Source: Buddleja alternifolia (lineage: Eukaryota > Streptophyta > Magnoliopsida > Lamiales > Scrophulariaceae). From it: DNA of 64,000 nucleotides. The notes below the pieces were generated by a model that saw nothing but the letters and a program-made list of their open reading frames with translations, did no database searches and was not told the origin of the DNA. Below, piece by piece: positions 1 through 11,729 of the stretch (the first letter of the stretch is position 1; each line of letters starts with the position of its first letter). The stretch is taken from NCBI GenBank assembly GCA_019426215.1, contig CM033403.1:1307001-1371000 (forward strand), read 5' to 3'. A program made the translations under genes and the position numbers.

Positions 1-271
1 ATTGTGCCAAATTCATGCCATTACTACATAATCAATTGTTGGAATGTATTGACTAGTACTTTGCAAAGGTTGAAAATTTTGTGGGTATATTTTCTGCAAA
101 CCCTCACGAGACGAAACTCGTCCACTAGGGGTAACCTAGGGGTTTAAAGTCTTATTGTATACGCTAAATGCAATCGTGAGACCTGCGAAAATGGTTTATC
201 ATAGTTAATTTTTGTTTTCTTATCTCTTTATATTTGCCCGAGGACGTGCAAGAGCTAAGTGTGGGGGAATT
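1..271 (+). mobile_element. Athila-like gypsy internal 3' end with polypurine tract
   Basis: Non-coding 3' internal tail of an Athila-like LTR retrotransposon whose body lies off the left edge. The phrase GAGGACGTGCAAGAGCTAAGTGTGGGGGAATT at 239-270 is the conserved pre-LTR segment and polypurine tract of this lineage, and the LTR begins directly after it. A related segment occurs in reverse orientation near 36711-36760. No ORF is supported here. The Athila assignment is from the motif, not from a search. Confidence 0.6.
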
Positions 272-778
272 TGATGAGTGCAATATTTATATATTTAATT
301 CCCTTTATATTTAGCATTTTATTGTGATTATACACCCATTGGAACTAATCTTATCATATTTTATGAATTGGGTAGGTTTTAAATTGAATTAATCATTTTC
401 AATCAAATTGGGCAATTCGGCGCGAAAATGGAATTACAATCCTATCTGGAGCTAAACACCTCTTGTGTTAGTGATTTTTATATGGTTAGAAATCGAATGA
501 AAAGCTCCATAATTCATATGAAGAACACTAAACCGAATTAGGATGGGATAAGGCTCAAATACACTCAAGAACTCACAGTTGTTTCTGTTGCGGGCTGGAC
601 TGCACCACTTTGGTAGAAAATTCAAATCTGGCGGTACATGCATTGTATTTGGACAAAACCAGCTGAATAGGATAGCCAACATGCATATCTACAACTTTCT
701 AAGAGGAGGCAAAGTCAAATTCGGACTGCAAATAGTCCAAATCAGTGTTCTAATTCCTGCATTAAGATCTGGCGGCTA

Positions 779-890
779 GAGAAGGCAACTTCAAAATGAT
801 CTCTAAGAGAAGACAACTTCAAAATGATCTCTAAGAGAAGACAACTTCAAATTGATTTCAAAGAGAAGACAACTTAAAATTCTTATGAAG
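779..890 (+). repeat. 28-bp direct repeat x4 in LTR U3
   Basis: Four head-to-tail copies of GAGAAGACAACTTCAAAATG plus ATCTCTAA. The first two copies differ at one base and the last two have diverged. The array lies just upstream of the TATA-like box of this LTR, the usual place of enhancer repeats in LTR promoters. An enhancer role is inferred from position only. Confidence 0.8.
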
Positions 891-898
891 GAAGCCTA

Positions 899-914
899 TT
901 CTCTATAAATATAG
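899..914 (+). promoter_or_regulatory. LTR TATA-like box
   Basis: CTCTATAAATATAG lies about 10 bases after the 28-bp repeats and about 630 bases into the LTR. This matches the expected arrangement of a retrotransposon U3 promoter, with transcription to the right. Confidence 0.5.
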
Positions 915-1736
915 CACATTCTTAGAGCTAAGAAAGAGAGAAGAGAGTTAAGAAAAATACTATATCAACTATTGTACTTTTATTAATGAATAGCTAATTT
1001 TCTCTTTCGATTCAAGGTTGTTCAATTTAATGCATATGTTGTGAGACACGGAGCTTCATGATCTATCTACGGGTTGATTATCTTTTGTTTCTTATTATTA
1101 ATGTTCATGGTTGTGTAGATGATAATCTAAGATGCATATTAGTTGATTATCTATTACAATCTATTGCTAACAAATCTTCATAATCCGTAATTGTTATGCT
1201 TGATTTGTACTCATAGCAATTGAGTTTTCAAGATTGCGATCCCAGTTTTCATTGATTACTCGAGGGAAACATTAGTGTAAATTAAATAGTTGGCGCTTGC
1301 TTAAACTATTGTTTATCCTTAGTGGCTTCTAATTCATTATGCTATTATTGACATGATTAGGATTGCTTAATACCGATTCAGTTGATAATAAGAATTTAAC
1401 CGGGTGCTGGGCTTTGGTTAATGATATAAGGAAGTCAATAAGGATCTAAATAGCTGGTTATTTAGGTTCTTGGCTAAGTAATCGAAGAATAGATAATATT
1501 TTAGGTGTCTATGATCGACTTGAATTAAAGAACGAATTATCCTTGAATCGATATTTTACGTTTATTGAAATTCCTATTTAGTTCCTGTCATTTTTAGTCA
1601 TCGAATTCATCCAAATAACACCCCCCCCATTGAATATTATTTTGATCAACCAATCTCTAGGGTTCGACCTGAACTTACGAGTACTACAAATCCTTGTGAG
1701 AACAGTAAATTTTATTTTGGCACATTCGACACGTAC

Positions 1737-2270
1737 CATTGATTGCGAGCATTCTCAAAAAAAAAAGTCTCGTTGATTGCAAGCATTCTCGAAAGAAAAA
1801 AGAAGCCTCGTTGATTGCGAGCATTGTAAAAAAAAAGAGTCTCGCTGATTGCAAGCATTCTCAAAAGGACAAAGAAGCCTCGTTGATTGTGAGCACCTGA
1901 AAAAAGCCTCGTTGATTGCGAACATTCTCAAAAGAAAAAAAAACCCTCGTCTATTGCGAGCATTCTCAAAAGAAAAAAGAAGCCTCGTTGATTGTGAGCA
2001 TTCTCAAAAGAAGAAAAAAGAAGCCTCGTTGATTGTGAGCATTTTCGAAAGAAAAAAGAAGCCTCGTTGATTGAGAGCATTTTCAAAAGAAAAAAAAAGC
2101 CTCGTTGATTGCGAGCATTCTCAAAAAAAAAGGAAGCCTCGTTGATTGCGAGCATTCTCAAAAGAAAAAGGAAAAAAAAAAGGAGCCTCGTTGATTGCTA
2201 GCATTCTCAAAAAGCAAAAAAAGGAAGAAGCCTCGTTGATTGTGAGCATTCTCAAAAGAAAAAAAAAGGA
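1737..2270 (+). repeat. Minisatellite, about 14 units of 29-49 bp
   Basis: Head-to-tail array whose conserved core is TCGTTGATTGCGAGCATTCT, followed by an A/G-rich stretch of variable length (CAAAAGAAAAAAGAAGCC). About 14 units are readable. Core substitutions are few; most variation is in the length of the A-run. Small ORFs on both strands here simply follow the repeat. The array sits in what appears to be the 3' untranslated part of a Tat-like element that ends at 3778-4341; tandem repeats in that position are a known property of the Tat lineage. Confidence 0.9.
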
Positions 2271-3200
2271 GAGAAGGAAGGAAAATATATCTTCGACTAA
2301 AGATAGCTATAAAAAGTCAGGATGTTGCCCTCTGACATGGGTAAGTATTCCTTTTAAGCATTCATTTTCCTTGGTCATATTTATCTCTGTCTTGTTTGTT
2401 ATGCCAAATTGATGGATAAATATTATAGTGGTGGTGACATCAAATAAGCACATATGTAAATATGGAAAGAGAACACATGCGAGACAATAACTAAAACAAA
2501 ATCCTTGGAATGTAAATACAAAATCTATGCCTCAAAACCGGGCATTACAATAAAAGGTTCAAATGAAAATATTAAAAATGTGCTATGATAACAACTTGAA
2601 GAAAGGAAAACAAATGAAAGTAATAGCTAAATATCACTACGAAGAAGGCCTGAGTTGCAAGTTCCTCAGTTGTCTCAAAGAAGGACTCAGAGACCGCCTG
2701 CCCTTTAGCCATCTCGTTGCCAGCCTTGCCATCCGTAGGAAAGCTCAAAATGGCCTCTAAAGCAACATCATCAATCGCTGGCTCAGCAGCTTGCCTATTA
2801 GTTCTATCTCATAAGCATTCATTGCTAATATGCAACAACTCACAAAGGATGTATTTCTTAAAACACTAATGCAATGAGGAAAGTATCCAAAACAAGGTGC
2901 TAAAGACAGTGTCATCAAAGCCAAGTTCAAAAGAAGAAAAACAGCAAAAACAATGCGAAAGCGTTAGCACTACGAGTATTAATTCATGTCGAAATTGTCT
3001 CTTCAGGTACCTCGAGTGCCTCCTGAGTGGAAAGCTCATTAGCAACTTCAAAATAAAGCCATGAGTAGCCTCAAAGAAAAGTTTTTCAGCAGCCTCAAAA
3101 TAAAAGTCCAGTTGCAGCTTGATCATCTTCAATATCACATCGCCCATGAACATTCTCATCTATAGGATTGCTCAAAGTCGTCTCAAAAACAACATCCTTG
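2271..3200. other. Degenerate internal region of Tat-like element
   Basis: Between the minisatellite and the antisense ORF remnant I see no intact gene. Minus-strand ORF pieces such as 2866-3159 follow on from the antisense remnant at 3201-3670 but are broken by several stops. It is most simply the decayed 3' internal part of the element. Confidence 0.4.
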
Positions 3201-3670
3201 CTAGCAAGGTTCTACAGCCTGTCCATCGACATCTTTCACAGCACATACATCAGCATGTTTATCAACCTTGGTGACATCCGCCAAAATTTGCATGGATACC
3301 TCCTCACCGGGCTTTGGAGCATCAACCAAACCTGCTCTCTCTTGAAGAAAAGAAACATCTATCATGGGTGGCAGAAGACGAACTTCTATAAATTGCTTTA
3401 TGAACGTAGATAATCCAAGATAATAATATGGGAGAGATGAAACCGTCAATACTTCAAAGAAGTCATTAGACTTTAGATATTCTTCTTGCTTACGCTGGTA
3501 ATAAGCTTCTGAAAAGACCTGCCCGGCAGAGGAGTGGGCGAAACCCTCAGTGGCCTCCTGGTGAGCTGCCTAGCATTCCTTTCTTACTTCATCAATATGA
3601 TTTGCCCAAAATTTGGCGAAATCCTTCATTAGGTGATCCAACTCGGCGGATAAGGTTTTTAACGAGGCAG
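3201..3670 (-). pseudogene. Antisense ORF remnant of Tat-like element
   Basis: On the minus strand one frame reads from 3670 to 3201 with a single stop near 3566. The product is hydrophilic at first (a possible coiled-coil run containing AELDHLMKDFAKFWANHIDE) and continues through SAGQVFSEAYYQRKQEEYLK and SSLPYYYLGLSTFIKQFIEV. It lies just upstream of a plus-strand polypurine tract and LTR and so runs antisense to its host element. That is the same arrangement as the antisense PMD gene at 39926-43482. The family is not securely recognised; a C-terminal part of a Tat antisense ORF is the best guess. Confidence 0.4.
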
Positions 3671-3762
3671 TCAGTGTATAAAAAATGATCAAACTCTCTT
3701 TGGAATTATGACAATTTATTTTACTCTCGAGACTTTTTGAGCCTTTTTATTCCAAAATTCTC

Positions 3763-3777
3763 AAGAGTAGGGGGACT
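3763..3777 (+). other. Polypurine tract
   Basis: AGAGTAGGGGGACT directly precedes the TG of the LTR at 3778. This is the plus-strand priming site expected for a gypsy element. Confidence 0.65.
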
Positions 3778-4341
3778 TGTGATATGCCCATAAATTATTA
3801 TGACATGGTCTTGGGTTTTATTAAAAGATGGGCCCAAAGAGGGACGGAGCAGTGGGCTAAAATTAGGAAGAAGGCCCAAAGGAAGTTTGAAGGAAACCTA
3901 GAAGTCGGAGCACTGATTAGCTACCTACGAGGGATAGCTAGGTAAATCGCAAGGAAGCTAAAAGATAGCTGAAAGAAATAAAGGAAGGCATGGCTAAAGA
4001 AGAGATAAGCATGGATAAGGATCAAATTGTATCTAATCCTAACTTATATCCCTCAAAAGAGGGGAGATGACTCCTCATCCCCCCAAAGGTGGAAAAACTT
4101 GCCCAATCCTAACAAAATGGGGAGAAAAATCAGCCATGTTGGTCTATAAATAGGAGAAAATTTATCATTTGTAAAGTTAGATTCACAATTGAGAGAAAAA
4201 AATGTATTATTTTCTATGTTCTTCATCTCCTTGAAAAGGAAGTCAAAAATTAATAAAACGAAAATTTAAAGTGTTCTTCTTGTTAGTTTTTACTTAAAAT
4301 TTGATATTTATTTAGAAAAGTTATTCGCCTTCCATAAACAT
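3778..4341 (+). mobile_element. Tat-like 3' LTR
   Basis: The LTR starts TGTGATATGCCC right after the polypurine tract. It has a TATA-like box (GTCTATAAATAGGAG, near 4142) and then a likely transcribed leader. The right end is uncertain: TTCCATAAACA at 4340 could be the end, or the LTR may resume after the TIR element inserted at 4345-5995. No second LTR is present in the window, so the element is truncated on its left side. Confidence 0.55.
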
Positions 4342-4605
4342 TAGGGCTATGTTTGTTTTTATTTTCAAGCCTATTTTGGCCAAATATATTTGGCCAAAAA
4401 ACGTTTGGTTTATCCTTTTTGGCCAAAATTGATTTTTTTGGCCAAATATCTTAATAACATATACCCTGCAAAATTTGACTTTTACTACTATGCCTACCCA
4501 CTCCTACCCCTTTCACATAATATATATATATATATGTATATTATTTTTATGACTATGTATATTTCTTGATATAAAATATTACTTAATAAGATGATGTAGT
4601 GTGAT

Positions 4606-5253
4606 TAGGAGTGTTCACAAATTGACCGAACCGACCGCAAACCGAAATTGCGGTCCGAACCGAAAATCGAACTAAAAAATTTGGTTCGGTTTTAGGTTTT
4701 TTTTTTGTTGCCAAAATTCAATTTTCGGTTCGGTTTTCTGTATTGAGGTTCGGTCGGTTCAGTTAACCGAAAAACCGAACTTTTTTTTTAATTTTTTTTT
4801 TATATATACTATAATATAGGCAAAAAACTATATAAAAAAATGTGCTTCCTAGTGACAACTTATAGGAAAATAAAGAAAATGAATTAAAATTAGTTGTAAT
4901 TAAATTTTAATTATTTATTTATATCTAATTTATTTATTTATTTATACCGAAAAACTAAATCAAACCGGTTCGCCTTTTAATTTCATTATGTCAATTTTAG
5001 TTGGTCATGCTAAACGTAATTATAAATATATAAATGTTTGCATTCCAAAAAAAAAGTGAACAAAAATAGCCAAAAAACAGTAGCCAGTGAGATTTAAAAA
5101 AAAAAACAGTAGCAAAAAAATTCTTTTTCGGTTTTAACCGAACTGAAAAAAACCGACCGAACCGGTTCGGTCCGGATTTTCGGAAAACCGAAATTTTGGT
5201 TAACCGAAAATCCGGTTCGGTTCGGTTAAAAAACCGACCGATGAACACCCCTA
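4606..5253. mobile_element. hAT-like MITE with 8-bp TSD AGTGTGAT
   Basis: The element begins TAGGAGTGTTCAC and ends TGAACACCCCTA. Both ends carry long runs of ACCGAACCGG-type sequence, making a large imperfect palindrome. AGTGTGAT is duplicated exactly on both sides (4598-4605 and 5254-5261). An 8-bp duplication is the hallmark of hAT transposition. No coding capacity is seen. It is nested inside the family A element. Confidence 0.85.
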
Positions 5254-5602
5254 AGTGTGATGTTGGAATGCTTCTTTTGAGGCAGTTTCTTTTAGTTCTT
5301 GTTAGAGGGCCTCTTCTCCATTACATGTCTCATACTCCAGAATTTTGATAGAGGTTGACTTTGGGTGTGGAAACATTTTTAAATGGGAAATTGGGGAGTG
5401 TTCGATTTGGTTTATTAATGAAATTAATAAAATTGATTTGGTCAAGAAATTGGAATTTGTGTAAAAGATGGCTTTGGAGATGGAAAGAGACATCCATGAT
5501 CATGAGTTAGTCTTGAGAAGATGACAGAAAAGAGTTAAGAGTGAGAATTTGGAGTATAACATTTATGGGTATAGTTATAAAAGTTTGATTGTGTATATAA
5601 GT

Positions 5603-5639
<37 letters not shown>

Positions 5640-5640
5640 C
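5603..5640 (+). repeat. (CA)n(TA)n microsatellite
   Basis: About 12 CA dinucleotides run into TA repeats. Further TA/CA runs follow at 5737-5760. Confidence 0.95.
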
Positions 5641-5998
5641 ACGAGCATATGCATATAATATAAGTACCTTTATATATCAATAGAGAAATTTAATACACAT
5701 AAGTATATATAATTATACAAATAGTAAAATATACTCATATATATATATATATACACACACATTCATAAATATTATAATCACTTAAAACTTATATTATTAT
5801 ATATTTTAATCATTAACACAAACTTTTTCAGACAAAAACTTACATGATTTGACTGCTACAGTAAGTTTTGTTTCCTTTGAAAACAAAATTAAATACACAA
5901 CCAAATACATTCTCATCAAAATACAAACTTCCCAATAAATTTTTTCACCAAAATTTTCGCCAAAAATACCCTCCAAAATAGAAACAAACATAGCCTAG

Positions 5999-7639
5999 AT
6001 TTCTCATTTTCATATAAATAAAGTCGCGTTTTAATCAGCACAACTACGAACCGCATCATTAAGATATCCTCAAAATTTTGATCGAAATTTCCTTAAATAT
6101 ACTATCACAAAATTTACATCAATACTGATATTTAATTCCTTGGTTAGGCCTTTCATGTCCACTCCTAAGAGATTCTTCATTATCAAGTAAAAAATGGAAA
6201 GATACTCTAAAGCAGTCTTTAATCAAGTAACTGAAACTTTAAAAATTAGTACTCCAACTCTATATTTTATATATACAACCAATAATTCAAAGTCAATAAT
6301 TTTAGATATATTCCTTTGAACTATGCCCAGTGGGGCCAGAATATTGTATTCTTCAATCTTATCCATTTCCTTTTGAATCGTTGACTTTCAAATCTGTTTA
6401 CTCAATTTTTCTAATTGTATTAAATTTCCTTCGAAATGTCGAAATTTCGATCGAGATTTTGGATTTTCGGGGGTCTCAAAACGAAATTTCTCCTTCAATC
6501 CAATTTTGCAGAATATCTCCCGAAACTTTTGTTGGAACCCGAAATTCACAAAATTTAAAATAAAAAAATTACTTTGTTAAATATCTACCGAATTTTCCAA
6601 ATTTCCCGAAATTTAAATTTCCTGAAATTTCCCAAATTTCCCAAAATTTAAAATAATATTTAATTATTTATTTTTAAATAAGATTCAAAATTAGTCCATA
6701 CCAACACTCAATGTCATGGGCTGAATACTGTCAATATTTAACTAAAAATTTGTCCATGTAGTATGAAAGTGAAGGAAGGAGAGAGACCAATGATAGCGAT
6801 TTCGAACCTCCGGAGAACTCAATGTGGTTTTAAATGATGATTTGTATTAAAATTGTGGTACTTTGTTTTAATGAAGTTTCTAGGAGATTATGTTATTACT
6901 TTACTCTCAAATCATATTTATTTTATATTTTTCGCCACAGATTCTAGTCATACTACTTAACAAAAATCACTATACATATATTATATATACAATATTATTT
7001 ATGTAAAAAATGCATAATTATAATAATTAAAGTTATCTATATTTTTATTGAAAATTTTCAAGTATTTCTATAAATTTCCATGATTTCTCCAAAATCGAAA
7101 TCGAAATTTTAGATATCCCCGAAATTTTCATCAAAATTTCCCTAAATTTACTACTCCCAAATTTTCACCAAAACCAAAATTAAATACCTTGATTTTTCTA
7201 TATCATCGTAATTGAACTGGACAACAACCATATTAATGTAAAATAAGCCCAAATTGATATATGATCCTACATTTGAATTGATAATGAGTGAGGTATGTCT
7301 ATAAAATTCAAGACAATTCTTGTGGAATCATTAAGCGATGAATATTTGATATTCACATTGTTTTTGAATTTTCAAAAGAACCTTATAGAATATCTATATC
7401 GTTGAGAATTTAATATCATGATGTATTCAATGGATTCGAATTCACGTCTAGCTATTTTGATTTGAAACACATCTTGAAAGAAGTCAGTGTAGGTTAGAGA
7501 TCCACACTAGCTAATTTGTTACCCAATATGTTAATTTCATTCCTTTTTTCGTTTTCCCAGTTAATTTAAAGTTAATCAAGTTCGCTACCTATGTTAATGA
7601 GCTTATGAGAAATTTATTTTTATTTTCACTTTCCACACC
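5999..7639. repeat. AT-rich region with dispersed CGAAATTT-type repeat
   Basis: From about 6075 to 7190 the sequence is dominated by variants of TTTCGAAATTT, CCCGAAATTT and CCAAAATTT on both strands, flanking a more ordinary AT-rich core (6660-7020). The arrangement is roughly inverted and looks like an old MITE-type repeat, but I cannot fix its ends or a TSD. No gene is supported; the ORF at 6330-6563 lies in this repeat. Confidence 0.45.
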
Positions 7640-8225
7640 AATTATAGCAAAATTTTCTTCACTTTCATATTCTTTGAGGAAAACCCCCAAATGAGGTTCG
7701 TTGAAACCTAATTAATATAATAAAGCAAATAGTCCCAAGACTCTTAAAGTCTTGAATAATTGACTGAAAATGATTAAGCTTTGAACAAATATACGTTCAG
7801 ATATACATATTCGTGTATGTGTTGAATCTCAATAATTGAGGGTCGGTGACATTAGTATTTAATCATATATATATATATAAGTAGACCAGATGTGTATCAT
7901 GTTTATTTCTTGTTTATCTCCAATTATTTCATCTTTTGTTTGATTCGTCCCTAACATATATTTATTACTTTCATAGCTAGGTCCCTTCTCACTTTGCTCA
8001 CCAATTATAGGAAAAAGCCAATGTGAAGTTCGTTAAATCCTAGCTAATATAAAAAAAAAAAAGAGTCAAAATTAAAGCTCTTAATGTCTTGAATTATTGA
8101 CTGAAAATGATTAGGCTCTAAACAAATATACGTTCACATATACATATTGGTGCATGTGTTGATCTCACTAATTCGGAGCCGTGATAATAATATTTAGTCA
8201 TGTACATTTAGACCAGATTAACATT
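7640..8225 (+). repeat. Tandem duplication of about 330 bp
   Basis: Segments 7640-7895 and about 7985-8222 align in the same order: CACCAATTATAG, a GTTCGTTRAA stretch, TTGACTGAAAATGATTA, AACAAATATACGTTCA, then TAGACCAGAT. Divergence is moderate, with indels. It is an old local duplication without coding signal. Confidence 0.75.
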
Positions 8226-8460
8226 TTTCTACTAACGATGACTTAGGTTTTCGCATGCATATGCAAGTGTCAATTTTTTATTGACCTCTACTTAAAAACC
8301 TTTCCTTAATCTCCTATCATAATAACTAAATAAATATAAGTAGTCCCTATCATATTACGCATTGATGCGATATATAATTAACCATGTTTTTCTTTGGAAT
8401 ATACAGTTAGAATTACAATTACAATTACGGTCAGATCCGAGACTTTTTTCTGGGTACTGG

Positions 8461-9469
8461 CAGGGACGGAGTCAGAAATTTCGTCAGTGGGATCGAGATT
8501 GGGTACAAAACAATATATTTTTCCATGCAATTTTAACGCTTAATATTTTCTTCTTTTTTCGATCTTTATTCTTCAAGCCAATAGGTTATAAATGCTTAAA
8601 TGTAAGATAAATAGAGATGAAAAATAAACCAAGGTACTCGATGTTGACTCAAGATCGATTGCTAAAAGCACATTTAAGCCCAATTCATTAACATATCAAA
8701 TCCAGCTTCAAAGCTTAACAAAAAAGAAAGAAAAACAGGTTGAACAACTTTTTGTGTTCAATGAGTTTCAAAGCTCGGTTCGAACTCGGCTCTATTATTA
8801 GAAAATGATAGAATACGTACAAAAATATCAAATTACTCGAGCTCAACTCAATTAAAACGCGTTTGAGTACAACTCGGTTAACAATTAAATCAAGTTTAAT
8901 CGAATATTTTGAAACTCGATAATAATTCAAACCAAGCTCGAACAAGAGCTTGTTCACCTTGATTCGACTAGTTTAAAGTCTGAATATTAATCTAGTATTT
9001 CTTATTAATTAAAGCATAGAAATAATCTCTGACATATTTTGACAACTAATCTAATAAAATGTACTTTTAAAGCAAAACAGAAGGTGATTCCTAATATTGA
9101 ATAATAATAATATATAAGATGAATCTGATTAATTTCATTGTAACATTAAATATTAAAAATCATAACCATTATTTTATTCAATTAATAATATCTAGTTTTA
9201 GAGAAATCGACTATGAAACCAAAAAAAATGATATTTATTATATAAAAGAGGGAAAAAAACGCATGATCGAAAATTTAGTTGAGAACAATGACCAAGTGAG
9301 CAAATATATGCTTTTACACATAAAAAATGACTTGTTAATATTTTCTTGGGGTGGGGGAACATATCATGTTTTTATATACTCATGTCCTAATTTAGGAAAA
9401 TATAGTCATATGCTAAATTGAAAATTGTGAAAAATTGAGGGTGCACCCCCCCCCCCCCCCCCCTCTCTG
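8461..9469. mobile_element. Possible hAT-like element with C18 tract
   Basis: The left end reads CAGGGACGGAGTCAG and the right end, in complement, CAGAGAGGGGG. Flanking octamers GGTACTGG and GGTGCGGG agree at 6 of 8 positions, so a decayed 8-bp TSD is possible. The left terminus resembles the CAGGGGCGGATCTACC end of the element at 52559-53029. An 18-base C run lies at 9446-9463. The ORFs at 8715-8957 and 9119-9421 show nothing recognisable. Confidence 0.35.
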
Positions 9470-9513
9470 GGTGCGGGCAAGATTGGGTTATTTAATGTTA
9501 AAGTATAAATATT

Positions 9514-10458
9514 AGGGTTAAATACAAAATGCCCCCGAATTGTACTCATTGTTGCATATACATCCTTGAACCAAATGGCGTATCAAATTGGTCCATCGGT
9601 CAAACTTATGTTTGCTAAACACTAGATTATTTCATTTAAGTACCAATTTTACCCCTCTCCATGGACCATGACTAAATTAATGTGTAAAAGTAAATATTTT
9701 TTTTGTTTTATAGTGGTTTTTAATTACCAGCAAGAGGTACTATATACATAAAAAAATTAAAAATAATATTAGTAAGAAAATTTAATTACACATATTTACT
9801 CATAAATACCTCTCACCCAAACATGATATTAATGCAAAAATGTTTAGTTACCAGTAATGATTCTGTATGCACATATTTCTAGAGCAAGCATTCTTTCATT
9901 TGGCTTGCCGCAACCTTAGCCCAAAATTATTAAATAAAATAAGTCTAGCATTGTGCATATGCTACATATCTAATCTTTTACTATATAGTAAATATTTAAT
10001 AACAAAAAAATATTTTAAAAAGGATATACTATCATGTATCTTTTACTCTATATATAATATTTTTGCATTTAAAAAATGAGTGAAAAAAAATTGTTTGACA
10101 AAGAGTGAAAAAAGAAAAAGAAATTGGCAGGAAATTAAGATAAAAAAATCAAGTGAAAAAATATGTTTAAAAATTGAGAGACAACATCAAGTAAAAAAAT
10201 GAATAAAAGATTGACAGACAAATTTCAAAGGAAAAAAAGGTTGAACTTTGTTGGTTGAATGGTAATAGGTTGCCGAAATTTGACCTCAAACAAGTCATAT
10301 ATACATACAGAAAGGCAGAAGGGTAATTTAGAAAAGTACTTCAATGTCATATAAATGGATACAAACTTTGACTGGGTAACCAATTTGGTACGTTATTTAG
10401 TTCGGAGGATGTATGTGACAATGAGTGTAGTTCAGATGGGCATTATGTATTTAGCGGC
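9514..10458. mobile_element. TIR element with about 90-bp inverted ends
   Basis: The left end (GGGTTAAATACAAAATGCCC, then CTCATTGTTGCATATACATCC) is matched in complement by the right end near 10370-10458 (GGATGTATGTGACAATGAG, then GGGCATTATGTATTTAG). AATATT flanks both sides. No transposase ORF is present. This is a non-autonomous DNA transposon; superfamily not determined. Confidence 0.7.
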
Positions 10459-10473
10459 AATATTTTATTATTT

Positions 10474-11066
10474 AGAAAAAATTACTAAAACCTCTCCAAA
10501 ATAAATTTTAGTATCCAAAATTATGAAAATATTTTTTAATCCAAAAAACTCATTCAACCAACTTTTTATTCCAAAACCCCAAACATTTAGGATTAATAAA
10601 TTAATAGACTTAATTAATTGTCCTTAGTCTTCTAAATTAAAAATTAATCAACTGTAGTTTCGTTTAGAAGTTTATTTATTTAGAATTTTTATATTGATAA
10701 TAGTACTAATTATGATTTTAATCTTAGATTTTCAAATTTTTATAATCTTTTTAGATAATTATCATATTAAAATAAAAAGTAAATTATATAAAAATATTTA
10801 AAATAAATGAAATTAAAAAAGAAAATCTCGCTTATACCATATATCAATTAGAAGAATTTAAAATAAAACACTTTCGATAAAAAAACATTCATTGATAATT
10901 CTTCACTTAATAAATGAAGGGTAATTTAGTCCAAAAAGTTGTTAATTCTAATTTTGGGTCTTTTGAAATGAAAAGTTTACAGAATAGATTTTTGAGATTA
11001 AAAATATTTTTAGGGGCTTTTTGGATATAAAAATTTATTTTATGGGGGTTTTAGTATTTTATTTCC
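10474..11066. mobile_element. TIR element (MITE)
   Basis: ACTAAAACCTCTCCAAAATA near 10484 is the imperfect complement of TATTTTATGGGGGTTTTAGT near 11034-11055. The next subterminal stretch (AATCCAAAAA...) also pairs with TTTTTGGATATAAA. AT-rich, non-coding interior. It begins within 20 bases of the previous element. Confidence 0.6.
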
Positions 11067-11729
11067 TATTATTTATTTTGCCAATATACATGGACTTTGT
11101 TTTCATATAAACCTCATAGGGATATACATAAAGTAGTGATATTTGACATGCATAAATATTTTAACAAATACCCCTAGGAATCATTGCCAATTCAATATAG
11201 TCTAGGAAAATTTAATCAACTATACAGTATCAAATACATTTAGCAAAGAATGGCAGAAACATCAATTCAAAAAAAAAAAAAATGGCTAGAAACATCATCA
11301 ATAATAATTAAAAAAGAAAAGAAAATCATTTGCAAAAAAAAAATCATCAATTTCCATAAGTGCTTTTGAATCTCATGAGTTCAAAAAATCGATCACATGT
11401 ATTGGATGTCCATATCCAAAGTATCAAAAGTCAGAGACAAAAATGGAATCAATTTTAATCAAAAATTGGTCATAGTGTGAATATTTATTTATTTGCATTA
11501 ATCAATAATTTAAACTAAGCAAATGTGAATTCATTTCTCATTGAAGATAGGACAAACAGAGGACTCGTTTCTGCATGTTCCCACTTACCACACGTCACAA
11601 CAAATTAAATAGTAAACATTAATTATATATGTTCTTTGCCCTATAAATTGATCATCTTGCATGAAATCACTCACAAAATCATCTATACGTACCTTTTTCT
11701 TATAATTATTAATTCAACACTAGCTAGCT
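11067..11729 (+). promoter_or_regulatory. Upstream region of the FAR gene
   Basis: No ORF or repeat is recognised here. A TATA-like CCCTATAAATTG at 11639-11650 sits about 80-90 bases before the ATG at 11730, which would give a leader of about 55-60 bases. TTCCCACTTACCACACGTCAC near 11580 includes an ACGT core. Which factors act here cannot be read from sequence. Confidence 0.5.

Larger units (their letters stand above)
272..1724 (+). mobile_element. Athila-like 3' LTR
   Basis: Long terminal repeat starting TGATGAGTGCAA immediately after the polypurine tract and ending near TTTTGGCACA. It contains a 28-bp direct repeat in four copies, a TATA-like box, and the segment before the end (ACAGTAAATTTTATTTTGG) that is typical for the 3' boundary of Athila LTRs. 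The right boundary is approximate because the partner LTR is outside the window, so no target-site duplication can be read. ORFs at 452-682 and 579-779 are chance ORFs in it. Confidence 0.55.
4345..5995. mobile_element. TIR element, family A copy 1, TSD TAG
   Basis: Terminal inverted repeats GGCTATGTTTGTTTTTATTTT (left) and its near-complement ending AAACAAACATAGCC (right) are flanked by TAG on both sides (4342-4344 and 5996-5998). A 3-bp TSD fits PIF/Harbinger-type elements. The subterminal motif ACATGATTTGACTGCTACA is shared with copies at 28342-28754 and 31142-32276. No transposase is present. A second TIR element (4606-5253) and CA/TA microsatellites have enlarged it. Confidence 0.7.

Noticed and set aside
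1737..2270. A CRISPR-like repeat array
   Set aside because: Units follow each other without unique spacers, the genome is a plant, and unit length varies through A-runs. It is a minisatellite.
1849..2412. ORFs on both strands at 1849-2070, 1928-2161 and 2146-2412
   Set aside because: They follow the repeat unit, whose length is often a multiple of three. Repetitive products with no domain.
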